DNA of 36,087 nucleotides from Syntrophomonadaceae bacterium (GTDB lineage Bacteria > Bacillota > Syntrophomonadia > Syntrophomonadales > Syntrophothermaceae). Positions 7,310 to 14,828 of this stretch are shown one piece after another (the stretch's first letter is position 1; each line of letters starts with the position of its first letter). A program made the position numbers and the translations under genes. The notes under the pieces are model-generated. The model was not told the DNA's origin and searched no databases. It saw nothing but the letters and a program-made list of their open reading frames with translations. The stretch spans positions 1 to 36,087 of the forward strand of contig JAAYAC010000020.1 of assembly GCA_012719535.1 (NCBI GenBank), in the 5' to 3' direction.

Positions 7310-8563
7310 TCAATTAACCCTTCTTTTCGGTTCCACGGTAACTAGCAGGGGTTTTTCCTTTTTAAGGGCCACGTCCCTGGTCACCACACACTTGGTGACA
7401 TCGGCCCGTGAAGGGACATCGTACATTACTTCCAGCATTATATCCTCCAGAATAGCCCTCAAACCCCGGGCTCCCGTATTGCGCCGCATAGCTTCTTCCG
7501 CTATGCCTTTCAGGGCATCCTCGGTAAATTCCAGGGCCACCCCGTCCATATCAAACAGCTTTTGATATTGGCGCACCAGGGCATTCTTTGGTTCGGTCAG
7601 AATTCGGATCAGCGCCTGCTCATCCAAAGCCTCCAGGGTCACAATGATTGGCACCCGGCCTACGAATTCGGGTATCAAACCAAATTTCAGGAGGTCTTGG
7701 GGTAAAATCTGTTCCAGAATCTCACCGATCTTCTTCTCTTTGCGGCTCTTGATATCGGCCCCAAACCCTATGGCTTTCTGGCCAATGCGTTGCTGGATTA
7801 TCTTGTCAATACCCTCGAAAGCACCCCCGCAGATAAACAGTATATTGCTGGTATCAATTTGAATGAACTCCTGGTGCGGGTGCTTTCTTCCCCCTTGAGG
7901 AGGAACACTGGCAATAGTTCCCTCCAGTATCTTGAGTAGAGCCTGTTGCACCCCTTCCCCGGAAACATCACGGGTTATCGAGGGATTATCCATCTTACGG
8001 GCAATCTTGTCAATCTCATCAATGTAGACAATACCTTTTTCAGCTTTCTCGATGTCATAATCAGCAGCCTGGATAAGTTTCAGCAGAATGTTTTCCACAT
8101 CTTCGCCAACGTAACCCGCCTCCGTCAGTGAGGTCGCATCCGCTATGGCAAACGGGACATTCAATATCTTGGCCAGTGTCTGGGCGAGTAAAGTCTTGCC
8201 ACTTCCTGTCGGCCCCAGCATTAGAATATTACTCTTTTGCAGTTCGACATCGTCCAGCCTTGTACCCAGGTTAATGCGCTTGTAATGGTTGTACACGGCG
8301 ACAGCCAGAATCTTCTTGGCCTTTTCCTGTCCAATTACATACTGATCCAGTATCTCCTTTATTTCCTGGGGCTTGGGTATATCTCCCATCTCAAACCCGA
8401 AATCTTCAGCCAGTTCTTCCTCGATAATCTCGTTACACAGTTCAATACATTCATCGCAGATATACACTCCGGGGCCTGCTACCAGCTTTCTGACTTGATC
8501 CTGGGTCTTGCCACAAAAAGAACACTTCAATTGCCCTCTTTCGTCACTGCTGTATCTCTGCAT
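7310..8563 (-). CDS. clpX: ATP-dependent Clp protease ATP-binding subunit ClpX
   Basis: 417 residues, ATG start with GGGAGGTGAGG directly upstream. ClpX is the AAA+ unfoldase that feeds substrates to ClpP. Visible in order: N-terminal zinc-binding domain with Cys14, Cys17, Cys36 and Cys39; Walker A GPTGSGKT (117-124); the GYVGEDVEN pore loop; Walker [12 protein letters not shown]; the GRKHPHQEF (RKH) loop; the IGFGAD loop that docks on ClpP; and sensor-2 [10 protein letters not shown]. All elements are intact. The gap to clpP is 23 nt, and the operon ends in the terminator just downstream. Confidence 0.98.
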   Translation of the reverse strand: MQRYSSDERGQLKCSFCGKTQDQVRKLVAGPGVYICDECIELCNEIIEEELAEDFGFEMGDIPKPQEIKEILDQYVIGQEKAKKILAVAVYNHYKRINLGTRLDDVELQKSNILMLGPTGSGKTLLAQTLAKILNVPFAIADATSLTEAGYVGEDVENILLKLIQAADYDIEKAEKGIVYIDEIDKIARKMDNPSITRDVSGEGVQQALLKILEGTIASVPPQGGRKHPHQEFIQIDTSNILFICGGAFEGIDKIIQQRIGQKAIGFGADIKSRKEKKIGEILEQILPQDLLKFGLIPEFVGRVPIIVTLEALDEQALIRILTEPKNALVRQYQKLFDMDGVALEFTEDALKGIAEEAMRRNTGARGLRAILEDIMLEVMYDVPSRADVTKCVVTRDVALKKEKPLLVTVEPKRRVN

Positions 8564-8586
8564 GACCTCACCTCCCTCAACAACGG

Positions 8587-9189
8587 CTACCGCTTCACCC
8601 CACGTTTGGATTCATAAAAGATCTCATCAATAATCCCGTAGGTCTTAGCTTCCTCAGCGGTCATAAAGTAGTCCCGTTCCACATCTCTCGCCACTTTTTC
8701 CAGTTTTTGCCCGGTCCTTTCCGCCAGTATCTCATTTAAACGCTTCTTCAAACCCATTATACGCCGTGCATGAATTTCAATGTCAGTAGCCTGGCCTTGA
8801 GTTCCTCCAGATGGTTGGTGGATCATTATCTCGCTATTGGGCAGTGCAAATCTTTTGCCCTTAGCCCCAGCCGCCAGGAGAAAAGCACCCATGCTGGCGG
8901 CCATGCCTACGCAAATCGTGGAAACGTCTGGTTTCACATACTGCATGGTGTCGTATATGGCCATTCCAGCAGTGATCGAGCCGCCTGGACTATTGATGTA
9001 GAAGTGGATGTCTTTGTCAGGGTCCTCGGCTTCCAGGAACAGGAACTGGGCAATGATGAGGTTGGCCACCTGGTCATCCACGGGGCTGCCCAGGAATACA
9101 ACCCGGTCTTTCAGTAGCCGGGAATAAATGTCATAAGCTCTTTCGCCCCGATTGGTCTGCTCCACAACCATAGGTATCAAATAAGACAC
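8587..9189 (-). CDS. clpP: ATP-dependent Clp protease proteolytic subunit ClpP
   Basis: 200 residues. The GTG at 9187-9189 is chosen because GAGAGGTG lies 6-7 nt upstream and the protein then begins [20 protein letters not shown], the usual ClpP N-terminus. An upstream in-frame start at 9219 would add ten unsupported residues. The catalytic triad is Ser99 (GMAASMG), His124 (MIHQPSGG) and Asp173 (VERDYF). ClpP forms the 14-subunit peptidase chamber served by ClpX. Genes upstream (tig) and downstream (clpX) are on the same strand with short gaps, the usual tig-clpP-clpX order of Clostridia. Confidence 0.97.
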   Translation of the reverse strand: MSYLIPMVVEQTNRGERAYDIYSRLLKDRVVFLGSPVDDQVANLIIAQFLFLEAEDPDKDIHFYINSPGGSITAGMAIYDTMQYVKPDVSTICVGMAASMGAFLLAAGAKGKRFALPNSEIMIHQPSGGTQGQATDIEIHARRIMGLKKRLNEILAERTGQKLEKVARDVERDYFMTAEEAKTYGIIDEIFYESKRGVKR

Positions 9190-9267
9190 CGTTTTCACCT
9201 CTCGTTCCAATAGTAACAATACAGTAAGAGTCTATCATCCAGCCCTGTCTTTCAACTATACCATATA

Positions 9268-10593
9268 CTATTCTTCAACTGCCAATTCCGGTTTTTCAAC
9301 CGGTTTATCCAGGACAACGGCTTTTTCCACCAGGTATTCCACAGCTTTATCCAGTAGTATGCCCCGCTCAATCCTGGCCCTTGACCCCGCCACTCGCTTC
9401 TTGACCTCATCAACATTCATACCAAAGTCACCGGCAACCTTGTTCATCTGCTGTTCAAAATCCTCATCAGTGACCTTTATATTATACTGTTCAGCAACCT
9501 TTTCCAGCACCAGATTGTTACGGACGATTCTTTCGGCCTGGGGCCTGTATTCCTCTTTCAGATCCTCCACCGTGGCCCCGGTCATTTCCAGGTACTGTTC
9601 AAGGCTGATTCCCTGATAGAGTAATCTCTCCTGAAACTGCTCCAACATAACATCAACCTGGTTTTCTATCATATCCCGGGGAATGTCTACTTCCGCAGAA
9701 TCAGCCGCTTTGGCAATCAATTCATCCTTCATCATCTGCCGGGCACGCTGCTCTGCCATTTCGACCAGGTTCTTACGAATATCTTCCCGTAGTTCCTCAA
9801 GAGTCTCAAACTCACTTACTTCCTGAGCAAACTCATCATTTAACGGGCTCAACTCCCTGCGTTTGGCTTCTTTGATCTTGACTTTGAACAGCGCTTCCTT
9901 TCCGGCGAGGTCCTTGGCGTGATAATCGTCTGGAAAGCGCACGGTTATTTCTCTTTCTTCACCAACTCTGGCGCCGACGAGTTGTTCCTCAAAACCGGGA
10001 ATAAAGGTCTTCGAACCCAACTCGAGGGAATAATCTTCACCCTTTCCCCCGGGGAAAGGCTCGCCGTCTATGTACCCTGCAAAGTCAATAGTAAGTACGT
10101 CCCCTTCTTTGGTTGGTGTGTCATCTCCGATTTCTACCAGCTTGGCATACCGGTCTCTCATAACCTGCAGTCGGCGTTCTACATCTTCCTCTTTCACCTC
10201 AATGGGCGGCCGGGATACTTCAATCCCTTCCACCTGCCCCAGAATTACCTCCGGTTTAACCACTACCCTGGCAGTGAAAATGAGCGGCTTACCCTCTTCC
10301 ATCTGCACTACGTCTATGGCAGGCTGGCTTACCGGTTCAATATCGTTTTCCTCTACGGCTTGTTCATAGGCGGCAGGTATGACCTGCTCCAGGGCATCTT
10401 CATAGAGGATTTCCTTACCGTAGTAGGCCTCCAGAACCGGTCTGGGCACGCGTCCCTTCCTGAACCCGGGTACTGTCACCCTCTGGGCGACCTTCTTGAA
10501 AGCTTTGTCCAGAGCTTCCGCGACCTTTTCCTCTGGGACCTCAATTTCCAAAGCTACCTCATTCTTCTCTATTCTTTCCAGCTTGGATTTCAT
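9268..10593 (-). CDS. tig: Trigger factor (ribosome-associated chaperone and prolyl isomerase)
   Basis: 441 residues, ATG start with GGGAGGAA 7 nt upstream. Trigger factor binds ribosomal protein L23 at the peptide exit tunnel and shields nascent chains. The ribosome-binding signature VPGFRKGRVPRPVLE is at about 41-55. The FKBP-like prolyl isomerase domain is about residues 155-240 (GDVLTIDFAGYIDGEPFPGG, FIPGFEEQLVGARVGEEREI). The helical C-terminal chaperone arms occupy the rest and end in an acidic tail. First gene of the tig-clpP-clpX group, 78 nt before clpP. I did not find a clear promoter in 10594-10751. Confidence 0.97.
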   Translation of the reverse strand: MKSKLERIEKNEVALEIEVPEEKVAEALDKAFKKVAQRVTVPGFRKGRVPRPVLEAYYGKEILYEDALEQVIPAAYEQAVEENDIEPVSQPAIDVVQMEEGKPLIFTARVVVKPEVILGQVEGIEVSRPPIEVKEEDVERRLQVMRDRYAKLVEIGDDTPTKEGDVLTIDFAGYIDGEPFPGGKGEDYSLELGSKTFIPGFEEQLVGARVGEEREITVRFPDDYHAKDLAGKEALFKVKIKEAKRRELSPLNDEFAQEVSEFETLEELREDIRKNLVEMAEQRARQMMKDELIAKAADSAEVDIPRDMIENQVDVMLEQFQERLLYQGISLEQYLEMTGATVEDLKEEYRPQAERIVRNNLVLEKVAEQYNIKVTDEDFEQQMNKVAGDFGMNVDEVKKRVAGSRARIERGILLDKAVEYLVEKAVVLDKPVEKPELAVEE

Positions 10594-10751
10594 ATATGCT
10601 TCCTCCCGTTTTTAATATATGGTGTGATACTTACCCCAGATACTGGTTTCTGTCCACCAGTTTGCTCCCACAAAACCCCAAGAATACCCGTGTTAAGTAA
10701 GTTCTACACCAGAACCGAATGTCCTTCCTAAAAATTTACCCTAAAGCAGAC

Positions 10752-10786
10752 AAAAATACAACACCCTGGCGCCAGCCAGGGTTGTT
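10752..10786 (-). terminator. Terminator of the tRNA-Gly gene
   Basis: Stem CCCTGGC with GCCAGGG (10764-10770 and 10775-10781), 4-nt loop. On the minus strand it is followed by GTTGTATTTTTG. Confidence 0.8.
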
Positions 10787-10792
10787 CTCTAA

Positions 10793-10867
10793 TGGAGCGG
10801 AAGACGGGATTCGAACCCGCGGCCCTCGCCTTGGCAAGGCGATGCTCTACCACTGAGCCACTTCCGC
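10793..10867 (-). tRNA. tRNA-Gly, anticodon GCC
   Basis: 75 nt including encoded CCA. Acceptor arm GCGGAAG pairs with CTTCCGC, D loop has CAGTGGTAGAGC, anticodon loop CTTGCCAAG, T arm GGGTTCGAATCCC. Own promoter at 10895-10923 and terminator at 10752-10786, so it is a separate unit. Confidence 0.97.
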
Positions 10868-10894
10868 ATCTGTCAGTACCTGATATCAATAATT

Positions 10895-10923
10895 ATATTA
10901 AGACAATCCAACTGTTTCGTCAA
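10895..10923 (-). promoter_or_regulatory. Promoter of tRNA-Gly
   Basis: On the minus strand: -35 TTGACG (10918-10923), 17-nt spacer, -10 TAATAT (10895-10900), about 28 nt before the mature 5' end. Confidence 0.75.
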
Positions 10924-11051
10924 GTTGAGTAAACCAGGTTCGTTATCTATTTCTGACTCCCGTTCACCTACCAAACCTCAACACTCCCCAACCAGCAACT
11001 CTAAATCACGCTGAAATCTCCGGCCTATTTCTTAATTTCCTGCCCAACCCT

Positions 11052-11080
11052 TTCCCGAATACGTAAAGAAGAGATATAAT
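11052..11080 (+). promoter_or_regulatory. Candidate promoter for the gene at 11136
   Basis: -10 TATAAT (11075-11080) is perfect. At 17 nt spacing the -35 is TTCCCG (11052-11057), a weak match. The rest of 10924-11051 holds no gene or clear element. Confidence 0.5.
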
Positions 11081-11135
11081 TGGTCTTAAACAGGCAGACA
11101 CCAGATAAAAATACTGATGGAGGGCGATTTTACCG

Positions 11136-11585
11136 GTGCTACCTAAAAACGAGCTGTTTGAATTAAAGCTTTTGCGCGAGGAAAAACACCTGGCCCTGCC
11201 CAACCTTACCTCTTTGGTCCTGATCAAGGAGATTCAGGATGTTCTGTACCAGTACCTCGTCAGTGAGGAAAAGGAGCGCTTGCTGAACGCGTTTCTGGAC
11301 CGGCTGAGGGCGCACCTATCCCTTGAAAGGGATGGCAATGGACCATTTTCGATTCTGATAGATGACTTACAGTTCCTGGAAGAGGAAGGGTTGGAAGAAC
11401 TGAAATACCTGAACTGGGTGGAAATCCCGGTTTACGTATTCGAGGTGAAGGGCCGGATTGCCCCGGACAACGATGATTACCCGGAATTCTTCACCACCGT
11501 CAACCAGATACTGGATGAACTGCTGGTGTACAACTGGGTTCCTGGGACCAACCTCATTTATGCCTACCCGCAATCACTGTTATAG
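11136..11585 (+). CDS. Hypothetical acidic protein, family not recognised
   Basis: 149 residues from a GTG start, with TGGAGGG about 11 nt upstream. The protein is rich in Leu and Glu and has no membrane segment or signal peptide. The N-terminal ~70 residues look helical (REEKHLALPNL, KEIQDVLYQYLVSEEKERLL). The C-terminal half has beta-like stretches (WVEIPVYVFEVKGRIA) and ends YNWVPGTNLIYAYPQSLL. There are no cysteines and no catalytic motif that I can name. The TAG stop is the first codon of hairpin repeat copy B. It is a single-gene unit with its own promoter, convergent with the SPFH gene about 320 nt away. Confidence 0.7.
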   Translation: MLPKNELFELKLLREEKHLALPNLTSLVLIKEIQDVLYQYLVSEEKERLLNAFLDRLRAHLSLERDGNGPFSILIDDLQFLEEEGLEELKYLNWVEIPVYVFEVKGRIAPDNDDYPEFFTTVNQILDELLVYNWVPGTNLIYAYPQSLL

Positions 11586-11616
11586 TGACAGGGGAAGGTT
11601 CTCTGTCACGTTTTTC
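11583..11616 (+). repeat. Short hairpin repeat, copy B
   Basis: Reads TAGTGACA, core GGGGAAGGTTCTC, then TGTCACGTTTTTC. Ends and tail match copy A (274-309, minus strand); the core differs at a few bases and is two bases shorter. The gene at 11136 ends inside it. Confidence 0.75.
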
Positions 11617-11761
11617 ACCCTAATCCTTACCATGTAGGTATTTGACTCAGTTGAAAAGTTCAGTTAGTACATTACTTTCATTGCCTATTTGTGGTCAATA
11701 CCTGTGTCGTGACTATAGTAGAGCCTCATACTCTTCGAGATACGATGGCCCGCAGCTTCTC

Positions 11762-11873
11762 TTACTTGGTCATACACTGGGTCTCCCGAAATTCGTATGA
11801 AACAGGACCTGGCTTTGCTGCTACCCTGCAGCAAAGCCAGGCGATCTTGTCGCAGCTTTGGCGTACCAAGTAA
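11762..11873. other. Possible multi-branched structured RNA between convergent genes
   Basis: A 9-bp closing stem TTACTTGGT (11762-11770) with ACCAAGTAA (11865-11873) encloses three further helices. These are CATAC with GTATG (11771-11775 and 11795-11799), a perfect 14-bp hairpin (11808-11821 with 11828-11841, 6-nt loop), and a short CGA/TCG hairpin (11842-11852). The 3' arm of the 14-bp hairpin can alternatively pair with GCTTT at 11855-11859. No T run follows on either strand, so it is not a simple terminator. The surrounding 11617-11902 holds no convincing reading frame. It could be a small RNA, a decayed mobile element or a factor-dependent end point. Confidence 0.4.
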
Positions 11874-11902
11874 TGCTGTGCTTACAGACGATGATTGGAA
11901 AA

Positions 11903-12829
11903 CTACCCTTCCAACTTAGGGGCACGCAATTGTTCTTCTTGGGCCGCCACGTATCCCAGGATTGAACCCGGGTTCAGGGAATTAACCATGTTGCTCGGCA
12001 CTATGACCAGCGAGGCTTTCTCCTTGAGACCTTCGTACAGAATATTCATGGCCCGCAGGCTAAACGCTTCAGGGTTTTCGTGGTACTTCTTGGCTGCCTC
12101 GGAAAACTTGTCAGCAATCTCCAACTCGGCCGTTCCCAGGATAATCCTGGCTCTTCTTTCCCGTTCCGCCTGTGCTTCCCGCGACATAGCGTCCTGCAGT
12201 TCAGTGGGTATCATTACGTCCCGTATTTCTACGGAACGTACCGCGACACCCCACGACTCGGTGCGCTCGTCAATCATGAGCTTGAGTTGTTCGTCCAGTT
12301 GTTCCCGCCCGGCCAGCATAGCATACAACTCGGTCTTACCGATGATGTCCCGCAGGGCCGTCTGGGCCGCCCAGAACACCGCTCGCTGATAATCCTCTAC
12401 CTCTAGCGCCGCCTTCATTGGATCCCGTACAATCCAGAACATGACCGCATCAACATTAACCGGCACATTGTCCCGGGTAAGGGTCTTCTCTGCCGCAAAG
12501 AAGGTGGTCCGAATGCGCATATCGATCCAGATAGGGGTCTCCTCCACCACCGGTATAATCATAAACAGTCCGGGGCCGGCCAGCTTCTTGAATTTACCCA
12601 GGCGCAGCACCACTACCCGTTCCCACTGGTCAGCGATTTTTACGCTCCACGCCAGGAACAGGGCCAACAGCCCTGACAGGACCAACACCTTCAGATCACC
12701 GCTTCGCACCCACCCCAGTACTCCCAGCGTGCCTACCACAACGAAGATGGCAACCGGTACCAGTCTTACCCGGCCCGTACCACTGGTGAAGGCCTGCAAC
12801 CCCGCGGGAACTCTGACCTCATCGTTCAT
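11903..12829 (-). CDS. SPFH/band-7 (stomatin-like, slipin) membrane protein
   Basis: 308 residues from the ATG at 12827-12829, with AGGGGGTG 6-7 nt upstream; an in-frame GTG at 12838 overlaps that site and is less likely. Two membrane segments lie near residues 20-37 and 43-60. The band-7 domain follows: VVVLRLGKFKKLAGPGLFMIIPVVEETPIWIDMRI, then TRDNVPVNVDAVMFWIV and the AALRDIIGK block. A helical region rich in charged residues (REAQAERERRARIILGTAE) precedes a C-terminus with NPGSILGY. Slipins form oligomeric rings that organise membrane microdomains. There is no NfeD partner or protease next to it. It has its own promoter and is divergent from the CapA-like gene. Confidence 0.92.
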   Translation of the reverse strand: MNDEVRVPAGLQAFTSGTGRVRLVPVAIFVVVGTLGVLGWVRSGDLKVLVLSGLLALFLAWSVKIADQWERVVVLRLGKFKKLAGPGLFMIIPVVEETPIWIDMRIRTTFFAAEKTLTRDNVPVNVDAVMFWIVRDPMKAALEVEDYQRAVFWAAQTALRDIIGKTELYAMLAGREQLDEQLKLMIDERTESWGVAVRSVEIRDVMIPTELQDAMSREAQAERERRARIILGTAELEIADKFSEAAKKYHENPEAFSLRAMNILYEGLKEKASLVIVPSNMVNSLNPGSILGYVAAQEEQLRAPKLEG

Positions 12830-12852
12830 ATATAACACCCCCTCTACTGCTT

Positions 12853-12881
12853 ATATTAGTCCTTGGCCCGCCATACTACAA
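12853..12881 (-). promoter_or_regulatory. Promoter of the SPFH gene
   Basis: Minus strand: -35 TTGTAG (12876-12881), 17-nt spacer, -10 TAATAT (12853-12858). Confidence 0.55.
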
Positions 12882-12944
12882 ACAATCAAATGATGCTTTG
12901 TCATTACTAGGCATTGCCAGCTCGCGGTTCTATCACCTTCATAC

Positions 12945-12973
12945 TTGTGCTTTCCGGTTAATACAATTAATAA
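12945..12973 (+). promoter_or_regulatory. Promoter of the CapA-like gene
   Basis: -35 TTGTGC (12945-12950), 17-nt spacer, -10 TAATAA (12968-12973), 21 nt before the ATG. Confidence 0.55.
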
Positions 12974-12994
12974 AAGGCTTCGGGAGACGATGAC

Positions 12995-14029
12995 ATGATA
13001 GTAGTATTCTTCCCCAAAACCTACCTCCGTTTATCCGGGCTGGCGGTGATTATTTTGCTGCTGGCCGGACTACTTTACTCCGCTTCGGGACTGGATTTAT
13101 TGCTGGGGCAGTCCCATAGCCGCGAAATATCGCTGGTTGCGGTCGGGGATGTTATGGTAGGAAGACGGGTGGCCGAAACCACAAGAATTCACGGTTCCAG
13201 GTATCCTTTCGCCAAAACGGCGGGTGTCTTGAGCCGGGGAGATATAACGTTTGCCAACCTGGAGTCCCCCCTGGGATTGCCCGGCCATACTTTTCAACAG
13301 TACGGCTTGTTCAGACCAAACCCCGCGGCAGTGGAGGGCTTGAAATACGCAGGCTTTGACATAGTCTCCCTGGCCAATAACCATGCCTGTGATTGTGGCA
13401 GGGCCGTGCTTTTGGACACCCTCACCAATCTACGGCAGAATCGCATTCTCTACTGCGGGGCCGGGGCCAACCTCCGTGAGGCGCGGGAACCGATCATTAT
13501 CGCCAAGAACGGCCTGCGGGTAGCTTTTTTATCCTACTGTGACTTTTCATTTATCTGGAACAAACAGCATTCGCTATTCCGGGCTACAGCCACCGAACCC
13601 GGTATAGCCCCGCTTGACGAAAAGTACCTGGTAGAGGACATCCAGCGCGCCCGCAAAATGGCGGACGTGGTCGTGGTCTCCCTGCACTTCGGGCAGGAAT
13701 ACGCAGATTACCCCACGCAATCTCAAACGGAAGCTGCCCGGCTAGCAGTGGACAGCGGTGCCAACCTGGTGTTGGGCCATCACCCCCACTGCCTGCAGGG
13801 AGTGGAAAGGTATAAATCAGGCCTCATCTTTTACAGCCTGGGTAACTTTGTTTTCGACCTGAAAAGAGAGAAAACCAAGACCAGCATGATACTGAAATGC
13901 ACCCTTACTCCCCAGGGGGTAAAGGATTATGAAATACTTCCTGCTTATATCAACAACTGCCAGCCCTACCTACTTCAAGGCACCTGGAAGGACTCGGTTC
14001 TGAAAAGAATCAACCAGCTCTCCCGCTGA
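12995..14029 (+). CDS. CapA family protein (PGA_cap metallophosphoesterase fold)
   Basis: 344 residues, ATG start with GGGAG 8 nt upstream. An N-terminal membrane anchor lies at about 12-32, and the rest should be outside the cell. The CapA/PGA_cap motifs are in order: VAVGDVMVGRRV, FANLESPL, DIVSLANNHACDCG, VSLHFGQEY, LVLGHHPHCLQGVE and FYSLGNFVFD. The family shares the calcineurin-type metallophosphoesterase fold and includes the poly-gamma-glutamate capsule protein CapA. In isolates without capBC, as here, the substrate is unknown. It is followed by a paired hairpin repeat (14041-14108). Confidence 0.9.
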   Translation: MIVVFFPKTYLRLSGLAVIILLLAGLLYSASGLDLLLGQSHSREISLVAVGDVMVGRRVAETTRIHGSRYPFAKTAGVLSRGDITFANLESPLGLPGHTFQQYGLFRPNPAAVEGLKYAGFDIVSLANNHACDCGRAVLLDTLTNLRQNRILYCGAGANLREAREPIIIAKNGLRVAFLSYCDFSFIWNKQHSLFRATATEPGIAPLDEKYLVEDIQRARKMADVVVVSLHFGQEYADYPTQSQTEAARLAVDSGANLVLGHHPHCLQGVERYKSGLIFYSLGNFVFDLKREKTKTSMILKCTLTPQGVKDYEILPAYINNCQPYLLQGTWKDSVLKRINQLSR

Positions 14030-14040
14030 AAGAAACATGG

Positions 14041-14108
14041 GGAAGCAAGGGGACAATCTTTTTGCTTCCTTATTTTGAAGGAAACAAAAAGATTGTCCCC
14101 TTGCTTCC
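14041..14108. repeat. Inverted pair of short hairpin repeats (copies C and D)
   Basis: A 24-bp perfect inverted repeat (14041-14064 with 14085-14108) with a 20-nt centre that itself folds (TTCCTT with AAGGAA). It can be read as two head-to-head copies: 14041-14069 on plus and 14080-14108 on minus. Each has core AGGGGACAATCTTTT and complementary ends GGAAGCA and TGCTTCC (one change in copy D). The core resembles that of copies A and B (GGGAC then T/C-rich), while the ends differ. It lies 12 nt after the CapA gene and directly before the rhomboid promoter. Confidence 0.8.
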
Positions 14109-14136
14109 TTGCGTACGCCGCGGGAAATGATATAAT
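14109..14136 (+). promoter_or_regulatory. Promoter of the rhomboid gene
   Basis: -35 TTGCGT (14109-14114), 16-nt spacer, -10 TATAAT (14131-14136). The -35 abuts the end of the inverted repeat pair. Confidence 0.65.
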
Positions 14137-14170
14137 AATTGTACTGTAAACATGAAAGGCAGGCTGCGGC

Positions 14171-14827
14171 ATGATACCGTTAAGGGATAATGTACCAGGG
14201 GAAAGGTTCCCCCTGGTCATGTGGATCATCATCATCGTTAATTTTCTCGTGTTTTTCTATGAGCAGTCCCTGCCTCCCGGTGCATTGCAAGCCTTATTCT
14301 TGACTTACGGGCTGGTCCCGGCCCAACCGGATTATGCCTCGTTTTTTACCTCCATGTTCTTACACGGCAGCTGGATGCACATCATCGGCAACATGTGGGC
14401 TCTTTTCCTCTTTGGTAACAACGTGGAGGACCGAATGGGACCGCTACGTTTCCTGCTCTTTTACCTGCTATGTGGCCTGATCGCCGGAGCCACTCATTAC
14501 TTCATCTATCCCGGCTCCAACATTCCCACCGTGGGCGCATCCGGTGCTCTGGCCGGGGTAATGGGAGCCTATTTCATACTGTTCCCCCGGGCCAAGGTAC
14601 TTACCCTTCTTCCTATCTTCTTTTTCTTCTACCTGGTGGACATTCCGGCCGTCATCTACCTGGGGTTCTGGGCCCTAACCCAATTGGCCTCAGGCACTCT
14701 TGCGCTCTTTACTCCCGACGGCGCGGGACAAATCGCCTTTTGGGCCCATGTCGGCGGGTTCGCTGCCGGTATCCTTTTTTACCGGTTTTTCCTGAGTTCC
14801 GACCTGCGTTCGAACAGCGAATGGTAG
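14171..14827 (+). CDS. Rhomboid family intramembrane serine protease
   Basis: 218 residues, ATG start. Rhomboids cleave single-pass membrane proteins inside the bilayer with a Ser-His dyad. Here Ser124 lies in TVGASGALAGVMGAY and His193 in FWAHVGGFAAG. Other family marks are HGSWMHIIGNMWALFLFGNNVEDRMG (65-90) and about six membrane segments (17-31, 68-82, 94-112, 122-138, 144-178, 188-207). The start MIPLRDNVP is typical of Firmicute and cyanobacterial members. The gene ends one base before the stop codon of the convergent Hsp70-like gene, with no terminator between. Confidence 0.95.
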   Translation: MIPLRDNVPGERFPLVMWIIIIVNFLVFFYEQSLPPGALQALFLTYGLVPAQPDYASFFTSMFLHGSWMHIIGNMWALFLFGNNVEDRMGPLRFLLFYLLCGLIAGATHYFIYPGSNIPTVGASGALAGVMGAYFILFPRAKVLTLLPIFFFFYLVDIPAVIYLGFWALTQLASGTLALFTPDGAGQIAFWAHVGGFAAGILFYRFFLSSDLRSNSEW

Positions 14828-14828
14828 C

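Noticed and set aside
9190-9219. Upstream start for ClpP adding ten residues
   Set aside because: The GTG at 9187-9189 has a GAGAGGTG site at the right distance and gives the usual ClpP N-terminus.
11691-11873. 60-residue plus-strand frame
   Set aside because: It coincides with the foldable stretch at 11762-11873, lacks a ribosome binding site and resembles nothing known.
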